This document shows, piece by piece, positions 1 to 12,779 of a stretch of 64,000 bases of DNA (within the stretch, counting starts at the first letter, position 1; each line of letters opens with the position of its first letter). This stretch comes from Amphiura filiformis (lineage: Eukaryota > Echinodermata > Ophiuroidea > Amphilepidida > Amphiuridae). The stretch covers positions 744,001 to 808,000 of the forward strand of contig NW_027305508.1 of assembly GCF_039555335.1 (NCBI RefSeq), in the 5' to 3' direction. Under the pieces are notes generated by a model that was not told the DNA's origin, searched no databases, and was given only the letters and a program-made list of their open reading frames with translations. Made by a program: the position numbers and the translations under genes.

Positions 1-796
1 ACCAACACTATGGACCACAATAGCCTAATCTCAATGGCATAGTCCAATAACCTCAAATAAACAATCATAGTGCAAAAGTTGACCTAACTTGCAGAGTATG
101 AGTTTTTGTACCCAAAGTTTCAAAGTCATTCAATGAATGTACACATGTATGTTGTATAGTTGTCCTTGTTTAATAAGCAGGCAGCAGGGTACAGTGTATG
201 CATCTTATCAAGATCAAGATAGTGATAGTGACATAACAATTAACATGCTTATCTTAACAAGGTCTTATCTATCTGCATGGTGTAATTGATTTGAAATTAC
301 TATACAACATGTACAAGCTGTATCAAAAAGTTTGGTACCCAGCAGTTTTGATAGTTATTGAAAAGCCTGGTTCTTCCAAATGCAATATCGGGTCCCCCTT
401 AAAATGATAAAATGATCAGACCATAAATCTTTTGTGACTGTTTATGACATTAATCAACAAATTATGCGGATCCTAGATGTTACGTTACGTTTGTATTTTC
501 AATTTGTTGCTATGAAAGTTCTGTAAATTTTTTAAATTCTTCAATGCTAAGTATTCTTTTGGATATCATCAAATTGTAAATCTCTAGACAGATTTTCAGT
601 GTGTTAACAACTATGTATCAAAGATGTTACGTTCATGTACAAAACATTAACGTTCTTATCTTGTAAACATTGTATACCCATAACTACTTTTATGAAGAAT
701 GAATGTTCTGTAATTAGATTTTCAGTGTATTAGCAAGTAGATGATGTATATGTATCACAGACGTTATACATTCATAAAAACTTTTCTTTTGGTCAA
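1..796. other. AT-rich noncoding DNA with a weak tandem duplication
   Basis: I see no gene here. Two related stretches, about 591-650 and 714-782, share TTTTCAGTGT, TATGTATCA and ACGTT words in the same order, so they are a decayed tandem duplication. The rest looks like ordinary intergenic or intronic DNA. Confidence 0.4.
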
Positions 797-970
797 CATA
801 GGCGTAGATCCAGGGTGGGGATAACCCCCCCATATTTTGCCAGGGGAGCTTACTTATTTGAGTCTTCTATACTATCCATCATATACCCCCATGCATAACG
901 AAATTCAACAATATTCAATATCCAAAGCAATATCATCACTACAATATGCCCCAAAACAGAACTCCCCACC
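797..970 (+). repeat. GGCGTA-type interspersed repeat, left end
   Basis: Starts CATAGGCGTA and continues with a G-run and ATATTTTGCCAGGGG. The same opening recurs at 63768 at the far end of the window, so this is a dispersed family. The ends resemble the hAT-like MITE ends seen elsewhere here (GGCGTA...CCAGGG). No right end or target duplication could be fixed. Confidence 0.45.
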
Positions 971-1299
971 CCACATAATCGCAAATTGACACGACAGCTT
1001 CATTCCAATTCAATTTATTTCATCCAAAACGGTCCTGTGATACACCTTCCCCAATCAAACACATTTGCATTTGATCATCATCTACTCTTCCCTAGAAAAA
1101 ATCATTATAATATCAAATCGAAACACCATGCCATGGAATTCACCATATCACGCGTCCAGGCTCACATTGGGCGCCCCATTCCTTTTTTAAAGGAATTTTT
1201 ATTATCTTTGCCCAGAATTTAGTGCAATGCACACGGAGGTCGCATTTTCGGCCATTTAATGATCCCTCCTTTTAATTAATCAGGCGCGTGTGCAGGTTG

Positions 1300-1790
1300 A
1301 TGAGGGGTGCGCCGGTGCGGGAGGGTTAGGCAGCCCCCCCCCCCCTATCCACAAAGGTCCACTTTTGTGGTATGATGGATGGGTAATTTGTTCAAACCTT
1401 TCCCCAATTTTCCGAAAAATAGCCCAATTTTGCCCTAAACTGTAACCAAATTGTTCAAAATTTTCCAACCATTTTTGGAAAAGTTGTAAAAACTTTGTGG
1501 CTATTTGCATTAGACCTAAATTTGGCAGAAAATGTTGACTTTTGTTTCAGCGATGAGTCTAAATTTCTTGGGAAAATTGGTATAGGCCTATGGATGGGCC
1601 CACTTTCAAATTCTCAGCGGCATATCTCTGCCAAAACCAAACTTGAGTACCGGCTTCTTGGTACCGTAGATGTTTCTAATAAGAAAAAAAGATCGGCACT
1701 TCTTAGGCTAAAATGCCCAAAGTATGAGGTGCGCGCAAAAATCGCCACTTCTAAGTTCTTAGGTTAAAATGGTCAAATTACGAGGTTAAC
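1300..1790. repeat. Decayed repeat with poly-C tract and a ~50-bp tandem pair
   Basis: A run of about 13 C at 1334 is followed by CCAAATTTTC-like words. At about 1691-1740 and 1741-1787 a unit containing CACTTCT, AGG and TAAAATG is repeated in tandem. Open frames over it are short and resemble nothing. Confidence 0.35.
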
Positions 1791-2124
1791 CCACATTCAT
1801 TCATTCTTTTGATTACAACCACCCTTTATTTCCTGCTCGCTTTTTTTTTTTTGGCAGATTAAAAATTATTTTGAGAGATAATCCAGAAACTAGAAAGCTC
1901 GCTATGTTTGTGTATCTTATCACGCTATATATTCATTATAATACTGCGCCGAAAAAGTATCCGAACACTTGGAAAAATCCTAATGTTTAACGCTAAACCA
2001 TAATTGGGTGATTTTTTTTTCTTCAATATAAGCGTTATATTAGTTCTAATTCTAATCCCGCACTTTATGATACCACACGGAATCCAATGTGACTTCAAGC
2101 AGTAAAGTTAAAAGCATTTGATTA

Positions 2125-2448
2125 GACGAAGGTCCAGTTTTAAAAGTGATAAACTGGCCTATATCATGGCGAAAAGCGCAATAAAGAGACAACGCGGTTT
2201 CTTCAGTCAAGCTTTATTTAAAGCAGCACGTTTTTATTTCCGTTTTTGTCTTCTCTGTACATTTTACAACTTTTATTTTTTATTTTTCAGTTCTAAGTTC
2301 AGTTTTCTTTTGTTCCTTTTGTAAATTAATTTTTTTTTTAAAGGCGCGCATAAATTATCCACCACTCTCAAACCAGTTTAGTCTGTGGATTTTTGAATAG
2401 GCCAGTTGAGTTTGTCACTTTTGAAACTGGACCTATCCGACCTTCGTC
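2125..2448. mobile_element. MITE with TA target duplication (GACGAAGGTC ends)
   Basis: Inverted ends GACGAAGGTCCAGTTTTAAA and the reverse complement of GACGAAGGTCGGATAGGTCC enclose 324 bp and are flanked by TA on both sides. Homology runs about 45 bp inwards (AAAGTGA..AAACTGGCCTAT). No transposase frame is present, so it is non-autonomous. TA flanks fit Tc1/mariner-like elements, but other TA-inserting families are possible. Confidence 0.65.
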
Positions 2449-2589
2449 TATTTATCGATACAAGGCGCGTGCTAAAAAATCGGATGCCTTCCCCTCTATG
2501 CTATGCTTAGGCCTACCAAAATTTTAAAAAAAAGTTTCCAGTGCAAAGGTATAATAAATTAATAATGAGGTCCGAGCCCGGTGCTGCGT

Positions 2590-2770
2590 GCAAAAGCAGA
2601 TACTTACGCAAAATATGATGTTTTGCATATGCAAAACTACATACTTTATAAAAGTATGTACTTTTGCATATGCAAAAACACATACTTACGAAAAACATGT
2701 AGTTTTGCATATGCAAAACATCATACTTTACCGTACTTTACAGTACGTATACAAAAATAGATGTTTTGTA
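2590..2770. repeat. Palindromic TTTTGCATATGCAAAA repeat cluster
   Basis: The words TTTTGCATATGCAAAA and AGTATGT alternate three times with inverted copies. The same vocabulary returns at 15690-16060 and 31840-31865 and in the satellite at 3.1-4.3 kb. No coding potential is seen. Confidence 0.55.
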
Positions 2771-3059
2771 TAGAAAGCACACGGGCTGGCTATAGGGAAT
2801 CAGGGCGCATACTACCAAAGCGGGAGCACACCACTTAATAATGCGCCGTTACCATTCATTTCACGGAGCTTTTTGCAGGTAGCTGGAGGTATTCCAGGCA
2901 ATTTGGTGTTTGAAACGATTCAAAACAGTCTCATCTCTCGCTTATATCCCTTCCAAACTGACATTTGGCTACACATGTAATACTTTTCTCATTCCAATTT
3001 TACTAATTAGATTTGGCACGCTGTGTGAAAGACTACGGGTAAAAAACTATCAGGGCAAA

Positions 3060-4335
3060 AACGTTGGGGGTGCATAAACCACGATGATGTACTATTATAG
3101 GCCAAAGATACGTTTATTAATAAAGTAGGCCTTTATACCAAGTTGCATATGCAAAGCACACTTTTGGAAAAATATGTTAAATTTGCATAGACCTAATCAT
3201 GCAAAATGACATATCTTGCAATTTAGTACGGTATATTAAGTTTTGGCATAATTAGGGGTAAAAGTGCTGCATAAACAGCCACCGGAAATGTAATGTACTA
3301 TAAGACATAAGGTCTTATTATACATTTATTAATATATTATATTCTAAGTTGCATATTGCATATAATATATGCAGATAGCACACTTTAAAAGTATGTAATT
3401 TTGCATATTCATGCAAAATGACATATTTTACAAAAGTACATGGTTTGGGCAAAAAAGGGGGGTAAAAAGCGGTGTATAAACCCCAACAGAAATATAATGT
3501 GTAAGAAAGGTCTTATAATACGTTTATTATTATTATTATTAATAATATAGTATATACTAAGTTGCATTAGCAAAAGCACACACTTTTGGAAAAGTATGTA
3601 ATTTTGTATAACCATGCAAAATGACATATTTTGCAAAAGTAGCCCATGTGTTTTTGGCAAAAATGGGGGGGGGTATATATGAAGTTGCAAAAGCACACAC
3701 TTTTCACTTTTGGAAAAGTATGTAATTTTGTATAACCACGCAAAATGACATATTTTGCAAAGGTATGTGGTTTTGGCAAAAACGGGGGGGGCATAAACCA
3801 CCACCAGAAGTATAATGTGCTATATGACATTAGGTCTTATATACATTCAATAATATAGAATATACTTTGCATAAGCAAATGCACACACTTTTTGGAAAAG
3901 TATGTAATTTTGTATAACCATTATGACCCTGCAAAATGACATATTTTGAAAAAGTATGTAGGTTTTTTGGGGGGAGGTGGCATAAACAACCGCCAGAAAT
4001 ACAATGTACTAAGACATTAGGTCTTGTACGTTTATTAATATAGTATATACTTAGTTGCATAAGCAAAAGCACACAATTTTGGAAAAGTATGTAATTTTGC
4101 ATAATCATGCAAAATGACATATTCTGCAAAAGTATGTGGTTTTGGCAAAAATGGGGGTAAAAAGCGGTGCATAAACCACCACCGAAAGCATAATGTACTG
4201 TAAGACATTGGGTCTTATATACGTTTATTAATATAGTATATACTAAGTTGTATAAGCAAAAGCACACACTTTTGGAAAAGTATGTAATTTTGCATGGTTT
4301 TGGCAAAAATGGGGTCTTATATATTCGTTTGTGCA
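3060..4335. repeat. Satellite array, ~195-bp monomers
   Basis: About six and a half head-to-tail units. The marker GGTCTTAT recurs at 3311, 3509, 3833, 4020 and 4211, spaced 187-198 bp apart except for one 324-bp step that holds a partial duplication. Each unit carries AAGTTGCATAAGCAAAAGC, TTTTGGAAAAGTATGTAA, CATGCAAAATGACATATT, a G-run and GCATAAACCACC. Long minus-strand open frames over it are by-products of the repeat. Confidence 0.8.
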
Positions 4336-4839
4336 AGCAAAAGTTTAAAAAATGAATTTGCCGTTTTTTAGCCTAAACAAACACCAAATAAATCTGTGAG
4401 CTAATCCATAGTTGCACTTCTCACAAATTATGTTCCTTGTGCATTTTTCCACTTGAAAGATTTAAGCCAGCTATATTATTCATTTCTTTCAAAGCACTGA
4501 CAAGTAGAACAGTATTCAAATAACCAGGAACTACTAATGTTACTCATTGAATCACACAAGTAAACACTTCACAAATAACATTATGTTTTAATAACTTTTA
4601 TTTCTCAAATCACTGTTGATCGACACAATGTGACAAAAAATTGCAGGTAATACTTTGTTTCCCCTTGTATTTGGTAATGAAGTGACGTCCGTGATTTTAC
4701 ATGGCCCAAGATTATGTGTATTCACGAAGTGCCCTTGTACATACAGGTAACACAACTTTTAACAGTTTCCCCTCATAAATGTTTTTTAAACCGATTATGT
4801 AATCATGGTAATTGTGGCATGTTGGGCATCTTCAGTGTT

Positions 4840-5812
4840 AAATAAAGGGTTCACAAAAAATAACTCCCCCTAAAATTACAAAACACTTCTTTGCATAACT
4901 TGGCATGTATTTCGTTGATTTGAAAAATTTAAAAACCTGTGAATAAAGGAACCGTTTTTCTACCCTCCCAATGTTTTTTTCTTTTAAAAATATTTTTGTT
5001 TTGGCCAAAAAATAATCACATTTTCCAAAAATGATGCTTTTAGAAAAAGTTGCACTTTTCAACATCCTCATTTATGTCAAAATTAGCTTCAACGAATCAT
5101 TACTTTGCACTAAACGATGGTTACATGGGTGATTAAGGGATCAGAGACAGAAAGGTAAAGGAAATCAAAACAATTGAACATTGAAATCGAGAAAGTTTTG
5201 TACATTACATGTATGGGATGTAGAAAAGTGCAATTTTTTTAAAGCATTATTTTTGAAAAATGTGATTATTTTTTACCAAAAAAAAAGGAATTTGAGAAGG
5301 GATAACTTTAGTAGGGTAGCAAAAAGATTGCTTTATTCACAAATAACAAAAAAAAAGTAAAGTAATGCTAAGAAATGATTTGTAATTGATTTTACAATGT
5401 TTGACACACCGGCTCAAAAGCTTCTAGAAATACCCCCTACATGTCAATAAATCATTGTTTTAAATTGCAAGATGATTGTATGGGTGACTGGGTTATCGTA
5501 TACATAAAAATGAAAGAACACAAAAACACCATTAAATCAATCAAAACATTGATATCGAGAATGTTTTTGTAAGTTACATGTATAGGATGTGGAAAAGTGC
5601 AACTTTTTCTGAAAGCATCATTTTTGGAAAATGTGATTATTTTTTTTTTAACAAACAGATTTTTATTAAAAAGAACTTTGGGAGGGTAGGAAAATAATTC
5701 CTTTATTCACATGTTTTTAAATTTTTCAAATCAACGAAATGTATGTCAAGTTAAGCAAAAAAATGTTTTGTAATTATAAGGGGGGAGTTATTTTTTGTGA
5801 ACCCTTTATCTA
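4840..5812. mobile_element. Foldback element with ~230-bp arms and a third internal arm copy
   Basis: The left arm begins ATAAAGGGTTCACAAAAAAT and the right arm ends with its reverse complement. Homology continues through CTTTATTCAC, ATGATGCTTT and GGATGT motifs for about 230 bp. A further partial copy in the right-arm orientation lies at about 5215-5345. No transposase frame is seen. Confidence 0.65.
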
Positions 5813-6630
5813 ATGATGCTTCCCATGTTTCAGAGCAGTTAACAAAAATTTGAAAACTTGAGTTGCAATGGCATGAAATCAGAAGGACTGCTCTTAACTT
5901 AAAATAGCTTGAATGGATTTCCTTAAAACACTGAAGATGCACAACATGTTTTTTATATTATGCTTTTTCTGTCGGCTAAAACTACATTAATTTATACAAA
6001 AGAAGTTGTATTATCTGTATGTGTATATAATGTGTATACACTCTGTAGATTTGGGACAGCAGGTGCGATTCAACAGCAACGTGAGTCAAATATTGTTACC
6101 GAGTCGTCAAGGCCAAACACACCTTTCACCCAAATTCACTTCAGAGTGCACAAGAAAACACACTGTTTGAAAAGTTAACAGTATCTGAATAAATGAAAGT
6201 AAAACATGATAATCTTCTGATACATAAACATAAATAAATGTCCCATTCTATAGCACTCTTTTACAAAATAAGATGTAATCTGGAAATTTCCAAGACTAAT
6301 TTTAAACATTAACCTTTCATATTACACCACTTCCTGGGGAATTTCCAAAATGATGTAATATCCACTTTACATTCTAGGGGATTCGAGTACATAAATAGTC
6401 CTGACTTTGTTTACTGTGATTACACGGTAAAGGGAATTCCCAACTTTCATGAAGTAGCTTTAAATTGTAAGATAAATGATCAAATTGAATTACTCAGTGC
6501 TACAGTACCGTAATATGTTCTCAAGCAGAAGCAGATGTGTCTAAAGGTTTAAAAACCTATGCCTTGGAATGAATTGGATAATGTGACATGTTGTATACAT
6601 ACATAAAATAACATTGCATAGCTTGAGGCG
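5813..6630. other. Noncoding stretch, no recognised element
   Basis: Short open frames only, with no convincing splice-bounded exon or repeat end. I see nothing that can be named. Confidence 0.3.
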
Positions 6631-6636
6631 TTTCCA

Positions 6637-6760
6637 AAACTAAGGAAATGATAATTGATTTTAGGGCGTCAAGTACAACTCCAAACCCTAGTGGTTAAGG
6701 GTAGTAATGTGGAGTATGTGTCCTCATATAAATATCTTGGCACTATGATTGAGGGAGGCG
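6637..6760 (+). mobile_element. Non-LTR retrotransposon (LINE) reverse transcriptase fragment
   Basis: In one frame it reads KTKEMIIDFRAS, and one frame over it reads GSNVEYVSSYKYLGTMIE. This is the post-catalytic segment of LINE reverse transcriptases (KTK.MIIDFR...I.G..VE.V.S.KYLG). The two pieces are in different frames, so it is a broken relic, cut off by the SINE that follows. Confidence 0.7.
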
Positions 6761-7128
6761 AGTTAAGCGCAGCGATAGTTCCCTCGCTTTGCACCACTGA
6801 GGTCCCTGGTTCAATCTCGCGGCCCAAGGACTCATGTGCACTTGGTTTATCCCGATCCATGTTTGCTCTACAGGTTTTCTCCGGGATCTCCGGTTTCCTC
6901 CTGCTTTCAAAATCGGTGATTAGTTGTTTCGTTATCAAAAACTTCCTTCACCCAATGGAATTTGGGGAGCTGCAGAAAATGGGTGGATGTTACAATCTAA
7001 GTGCGGATAGGTTTTGCGCCAGGTTCGGCTGCAACTAGCCTAGTTGATGCGATCTGATTGTGATGATTCACCACGCAGCGAAATTACAGCGCTTTGCATC
7101 CTCTGGAAAAAGCGCTATATAAATTCTG
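6755..7128 (+). mobile_element. tRNA-derived SINE with LINE-like tail
   Basis: The head has a tRNA-like shape with a B-box-like GGTTCAATCTC near 6809. The body contains TTTTCTCCGGGATCTCCGGT. The 3' end is CAGCGCTTTGCATC...AAAAAGCGCTATATAAAT. That tail closely resembles the 3' end of the LINE at 56300-58268, which supports mobilisation by that LINE type. Confidence 0.65.
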
Positions 7129-7625
7129 ACCCGAGCACAAAAGCGAAAATTAAATAAGGGCTGATAATGGAGAGCAGGGCCAGATTTTTATAGCATTGGG
7201 TCAGATGGGCCCGGGTCCAGGGCAATTTTGCCCCCCCCCAAAAAAAAAAAAATTGGGGGCCCCCAAAATTGCCCTATGCATCTTTCTTGTAACCCCAATA
7301 ACAGCATCTTTTTTGGTCAAAATAGGGCAAAATTGTAAAATTTTCCGCGCTTCGCTCATTCAAATTCAAAAATTTATGTTGATCTGGGGCCAAGATAGTC
7401 TGAAATTGAATTCAACAAAATATGTTAGTCCCCCTTAGTCCCCCAGTTAAACCAAATCTTGGCCACTGACTTGAGTGCATATACCTTCCTCGGCATGTGA
7501 GTTCGGGGCCTCCAAATTTTAGCCTGGTCCAGGGCCCCAATAAGGTAGGCTAAATCCCGCCCTGGTTAAAAGGGCCCGTACTGCTCCTTGTCCATAGGCC
7601 CCTGATGCTCTTGCTACGCCCCTGA
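7129..7625 (+). mobile_element. Truncated, internally deleted copy of the hAT-like element at 52428
   Basis: GAGCACAAAAGCGAAAATTA, AGGGCTGATAATGGAGAGCA and the right end TTGCTACGCCCCTG match the element at 52428-54085. The left end is missing, cut by the SINE, and the middle is much shorter. No transposase frame is present. Confidence 0.65.
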
Positions 7626-7720
7626 GATTACTTGATCAAAGACTGAACTTAGAATCACATTGGCACCTCATTCGCTAGTCAAACTGCGTAGCAACGTGTG
7701 ACCTACAATCCCGGACAAAA

Positions 7721-7962
7721 TGTGACCCGTACACCACGAATGAGCCGTAAATGTCCTCAATTGTATTCTGAGTTACAGTGTAAAATGGGCATGAAGGTCA
7801 TATTCATAGGTATTTCTATTTGGTGCTACGTGTATCTCATTAAATGAGGTACACGTAGCACCAAATTGAGGTACCTATGAATACGACCTTCATGCCCATT
7901 TTACACTGTAACTCAGAATACAATTGAGGACATTTACGGCTCATTCGTGGTGTACGGTCACA
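7721..7962. mobile_element. Near-perfect 242-bp palindrome (foldback MITE)
   Basis: Both arms (about 115 nt) read TGTGACC(C)GTACACCACG inward and pair almost base for base. The short loop is near CTCATTAAATGAG at about 7840. It has no coding capacity. No clear target duplication flanks it, so the family is open. Confidence 0.7.
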
Positions 7963-8284
7963 AATTAATGTGTTCGAAGGATTATAGTAGTGTTATCTCA
8001 ATGTTCATCTTCAACATACGTACCCTTCCCCTTTCCCCACCATACAATGTTGGGAGAAGATATGGTGAAGATGAGCATATTGGGCATGCAAACATACAGG
8101 GGTAGAGAGGTCAACCATTTCCAATAAGCCCTTAAAAGTGTTCGAATAATTATTTCTAAGATTGTAGTTTTTTTATGTGATAATCAGACAAAGCAGAAGG
8201 ACATCGACACCGCTGAAGTAATTTGCTGAATAGTATAATAAAGTATTACTTGACTTGTCTGGACTTGACTTGGCTAATCATCAG

Positions 8285-8430
8285 CATTCAAATAGGGCCA
8301 GTCAGCAGGCCATTGGCCTGTAACTTTTTGGCCTGGCCGGTAACTTTTCTGACTGGCATCTAGTTGCCGGCCCGGCTGGCCTGTAACTTTTTAAGGTCAA
8401 GCCCGGCTGGCCTGTAACTTTTTGAGGCAT
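8285..8430. repeat. Short tandem repeat of a GGCCTGTAACTTTTT unit
   Basis: GGCCTGTAACTTTTT occurs three times, with a variant GGCCGGTAACTTTTC and GCCCGGCTGG spacers between. This is a local minisatellite. Confidence 0.5.
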
Positions 8431-8659
8431 ATTTCGAACACTGCTAATCATTCACAAAATCTTAAGAAAGGTTATATTATAGTTCACATTATTTGCCAAA
8501 TATAGTTTCCATATGTTTTAAGAACATGCTTCTCATTCTAATAAGGTAGGGATTTGACTTGAATTTATAGCCACATTGTCAGCTTTACAATGAGTTCTGC
8601 TAACACTGGTAATATGAAATGACCAGTCACTGAAACAAATCCATGTAAATGTGCTGGTC

Positions 8660-8856
8660 TTAAAAGCCTTTCATTTCTAAATAGATAAAGTGAATGTATT
8701 TGTTCATCATATTTATGCAGCTTGTATCATTCATTTTATACGCATCTGTGGATGTTGACGATTGAGAAAGTTTCTCCTCTGCTAACATGACTGACTGTGT
8801 CGCTGCGGATGTTGTCACTTGTTCCCTTGTAGTATCAACGAGGGCATCAAATGATT
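8660..8856 (-). CDS. Candidate terminal exon, unknown protein
   Basis: On the minus strand a good acceptor (TTTTTATCCATAG) precedes a frame open for 64 residues. It starts SFDALVDTTREQVTTSAATQ, is rich in Ser, Thr and Glu, and ends EMKGF before a stop. Its entry phase (2 nt to complete a codon) agrees with the alternative donor at 13096 in the candidate exon at 13083-13222, which would give one continuous frame. I do not recognise the protein. It may be the last exon of a minus-strand gene, or chance. Confidence 0.35.
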
Positions 8857-9766
8857 CTATGGATAAAAAGAGTCACAGAAAGAGAAGATAGTAAGAAATA
8901 CATACATTTGTACAATTGACTGTAGATACTCATGAATGTGTTATTAGCATTTTGGAACAGTTATAAATAATGTAACTTTATTTCCTGATCTGCTTGTACT
9001 GCATGTTAGCCACACTCCAGCAATAGTGGAATTCCTTTCTTTTGTTTGAATAAACATAGTTCAAAAGCATTTGGAACCGGGTTGCTTTTGTATTACATTC
9101 ACCTAGTTTTTCGAAAATGGCACATGGACACTTAAAATGACATGCATAAGAATATTTGTGTTATGTATCTGGATAATATTGTTTACAGAATTGCTAATAT
9201 AACTGGAATAAGAATAATACAATAATTTCAAGGCTTTATTGGACAAACCATCTTCAAATAGTGCAATAGGGGTGACCGAGCAGTGTTTGCCCTTTTTTCT
9301 GACTAGTCTAGGGATGTCAATTTTAAGGTTAGAAGGGACCTGACTGAGCCATATGAAAGCCATGTGTCTTGGCTACATACAAACCTAATCTCAGGACTGC
9401 AAGCCTTACAATAGTAAAGGAGACAAACAAATTTGTGAAGCGGGGCAGGGTCACCCATATGCATATGGTGGGCTCAGTGGGGCCATAAAAAGTTAAAAAT
9501 ACTGCATATAACAATAACTATAAAACAAACGTTTAGTAAAGGGTAAATTGGGCAGTCATTTACTTCCAGGAATCCATATTAAATAAATTGGAAGAGAATA
9601 ATGTACGCTAAGTCCAAAATGAGCTAAAACTTTATTTACAGCTTGGGGATTATGGTTTAGGACATGAAATAGTGCAATGAGATTTCAGTTTACATGCACT
9701 ACAATCGTGCAAATCATGTTACAGTTGTCATATTTGGCAGATGAATAGTATTTATATTACAGCGCT

Positions 9767-12630
9767 TTTGAACTCACCACCCAAAAATGGTGGTTTTGAG
9801 ACTCCTTCAAATTGTTATATCTCTGCTTAAACAGGTATTGAAGTGTGTTTGGTGTCATGTTGTAGCTAAATGTGTGCCCTAACAGACCTCCAAAGGAGAA
9901 TTGTTTATCAGCTAAGATAGTGGAGTTAGAGTTGTTTGAGTTCAGAATGACCGAGGTGGGGGATGAGGCGGTGGCGGATGAGGCGGTGGCGGTATGTGCA
10001 AAGTCTATGGGAAATAAAGATTTTGTGTGTGCGTGTTGAATCAACTGATCATATCTTTGCATCCATATGAGCTACAGACATGGTTAAGAGCTCTTTTGAA
10101 AAATTATTTATTCTGCTAATTGTTTTTAATCATTTTGAACTCTTTATGATTGGTTTAGTCTATGAAATGCAAACTTTTATGTGCAAAACTACCTGTTTTC
10201 ATACTAAACACTGTAGTAAGCAATGCGGATGTCTTCAAAATCTAAAAGTTGCCCTAAATTTTTTATTACTTATCCTATCATAGTCATAGTTTACATTTTC
10301 TGAGAGGAAATTTGATGAGGAATCTAATTATGGACTTACTTTTTTGTATGGGTTAGGGGTAAAATGTTTCAGTTCAAAATATGTTGAATTGTAAAAACAT
10401 TTGAACATATTTTAGGACACCCTGTATTCCAAGATTACCAAACAGCTGTGATTTTTTTTTCCAAAGTCAGTAGGCTCCCCCTAACCTCTAACCAAATCAA
10501 TGTTGTTTACTTTCAGTTTATAACTGCAAGTTAGTAATAAGCAATGCATTAAGTGACCCATTTTTTATTTGGATTTTTTTATTCCACCCTGTATAACTTC
10601 AAGGTCACCCTGTACAATGAGTTGAAATGTGTATATTTAAATTGCTTTTGCCTCCAGCTTTCCAAAAATGTATACTTTTGCTAGTTTAGGGTTGATAGAT
10701 ATTCTAATTTGAAACTTGATTGGTGTAAAAATTCATAATATTTGTGATGTAACGCCAAGGGTGGTGAGTTCAAAACACATGGCCTTATAGTGCTAATTAA
10801 TCTGGCTATGGAGGCAATTTAACAATAGGGAGGGCCTACTCTCATTCTACATGTACATGTACATGTAGTAGAAAAGGGTCATTGAACTTTGCACAAAGGG
10901 TCAAGTTCAAAATTACTCAGTTCAAAACTCACACTATTGTGACTCACTGGTAATTCTGATTCAAAAAAGGTATACTTTGACCAATCTATGATGTACTGTT
11001 ATGGAGTTATGGGCAAAAGAGTAAAATTGGGACGTCATAGGTCCAATTTTTCCCCGCTATGGGCTAAAATGGAACTTGCTCTGATTTTGATGAAACTATA
11101 GTCTCAAATTATTTTGTCTTGTTGCAAGAAATAGTTTTAACTATCTAGGGATTAATAGAGGCTGTCAGCCAATTTCGCCATCTTGTGGGTACAAGTGATC
11201 TGCGTGTTCATGCATCAGACACTACGCCAGAGGTCACAGCTTGCCACACGACCATGTGTCCTGGACTCGCCACCCTTAACGTTACATCATAAATATTATG
11301 ACTTTTTACACCAATCGTGTTTCTAATTATCTCCATAATTATCAACCCTAAACTAGCAAAAGTATACATTTTTTTTGGAAAGCTGAAGGCATAAGCAATT
11401 CAAATACACACACTTCAATTCACTATACAGGGTGACCTTCAAGTTATACAGGGTGGAATAAAAAAGATTCAGATAAAAAATGGGTTACTTAATGCATTGC
11501 TTATTAGGCCAAAAAAAAAAGGTTTGTCTCAAAGCTCACGAGAAATTTAAAAACAAATGCAAAATGGGGGGAGCCCACTGACTTTTAGAAGAAACCAAAA
11601 TCACAGCTGTTTGGCAATCTCAGAATACAGGGTGTCCCAAAGTATGTTAGATTTTTTTTACAATTCAACATATTTTAAACTGAAACATTTTGCCCTTACC
11701 CCATACAGAAAAAGTAAGTCCATATTTAGATTCCTCATCAAATTCCCCTTCAGAAAATCTATACTTTGACTGTGGTAGGATAAGTACCGTGCTGACGCGA
11801 GTATAGTCCCACCTTGAGTAAAGTCCCATCCCCAAATTTTCAAAAATTTCAGAATTTTTTTATATATTTTTTTAAAGTTATTTATTTTTTTCGGCTTTGG
11901 AGTGTCCCAGGACCTAGACCTACATGCTAGGATCATTCATGGTTGACCTAAAAAAAAAAAAAAAATTTCAAGATGTTTTGTATTTATAATATGAAAATTG
12001 ATACTTTGTATTCATGTCATACTCTATTAATGATTTCAAAATGCATTCAAATTTTTTTTTTTTTTTTTTGAAATTGAGTATAGTCCCACCCCCAATTTTG
12101 AAAAATGTTCACCCAAAAGCGGGTGGGACTATACTCAAGCAGTCATCTGGTAATTAAAATTTTACAGTAACTTTTAGATTTTGAAGACACCCTACAGTGT
12201 TTGATATGAAAACGGGTAGTTTTGTATGGAAAAGTTTGTATTTTCTAGACTAAACCAATAAGTAGAATTGTTTAGCTGTAAGTTCATGAGTCTTTTAGAT
12301 GCTAAATAGAGTAAAAATCCAATTTACAGTCTTTACAGAAGCAGATTATGCACTAAAATATCAATCCCATAGAGTTTGTGTGTGCCACATCCCCCACCTC
12401 CACATCCCCCACCTCCGCCACTCTGCCCATTCTGAATTCTATGAAGCAGTGTCAGTATTAAAAAGGCTAACGGAATTCTTTTTACTGGGTTGAAAGTGCA
12501 TTTTATTTAGCAATAAAATGAGACCACAAGCGTGACAATAACTTCTTGCTTGGCAGAGATATCATCATTTAATTTGAGTCGAATTTGGGAAAATGTAACA
12601 TTGCCACCTTTTTTGAGTGGCGAGTTCAAG
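9767..12630. mobile_element. Large (~2.9 kb) foldback element
   Basis: The left arm (about 9767-10775) and right arm (about 11260-12630) are imperfect inverted copies. Paired landmarks include CACCCTGTATAACTTCAAGG, AACCCTAAACTAGCAAAAGT, CAATGCATTAAGTGACCC, TTTAGATTTTGAAGAC and AATTGCTTTTGCCT. Each arm is itself bracketed by inverted GAACTCACCACC / GGTGGTGAGTTC motifs. A second inverted-repeat element sits inside the right arm (11799-12136). No recognisable protein is encoded. Confidence 0.6.
11799..12136. mobile_element. MITE (GAGTATAGTCCCACC ends) nested in the foldback arm
   Basis: A 15-bp inverted end GAGTATAGTCCCACC is found exactly at both ends, with further internal repeats (AGTATAGTCCCACC at 12077, AGTAAAGTCCCA at 11818). 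It interrupts the right arm of the 2.9-kb foldback, since the left arm has no counterpart. It is therefore younger than the foldback. Confidence 0.6.
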
Positions 12631-12779
12631 ACGCACGACCACACATCAACACGGTGATTTTGCTGTTCACTCATGGAGATCGAACGACGAACGGCCATCG
12701 CAGCGTGTACCCACAAGATGTCAGCATTCAACACCACACTGATTATCTCTATTTTATATGCAAAATCTCAACATGAACT

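Noticed and set aside
3060-4335. CRISPR-like array
   Set aside because: Regular spacing exists, but the whole ~195-bp unit is repeated, not short repeats with unique spacers, and the host is an animal.
3409-4336. Minus-strand frames of 131 and 168 codons
   Set aside because: They run through the ~195-bp satellite and repeat with its period. No start context or splice sites fit.
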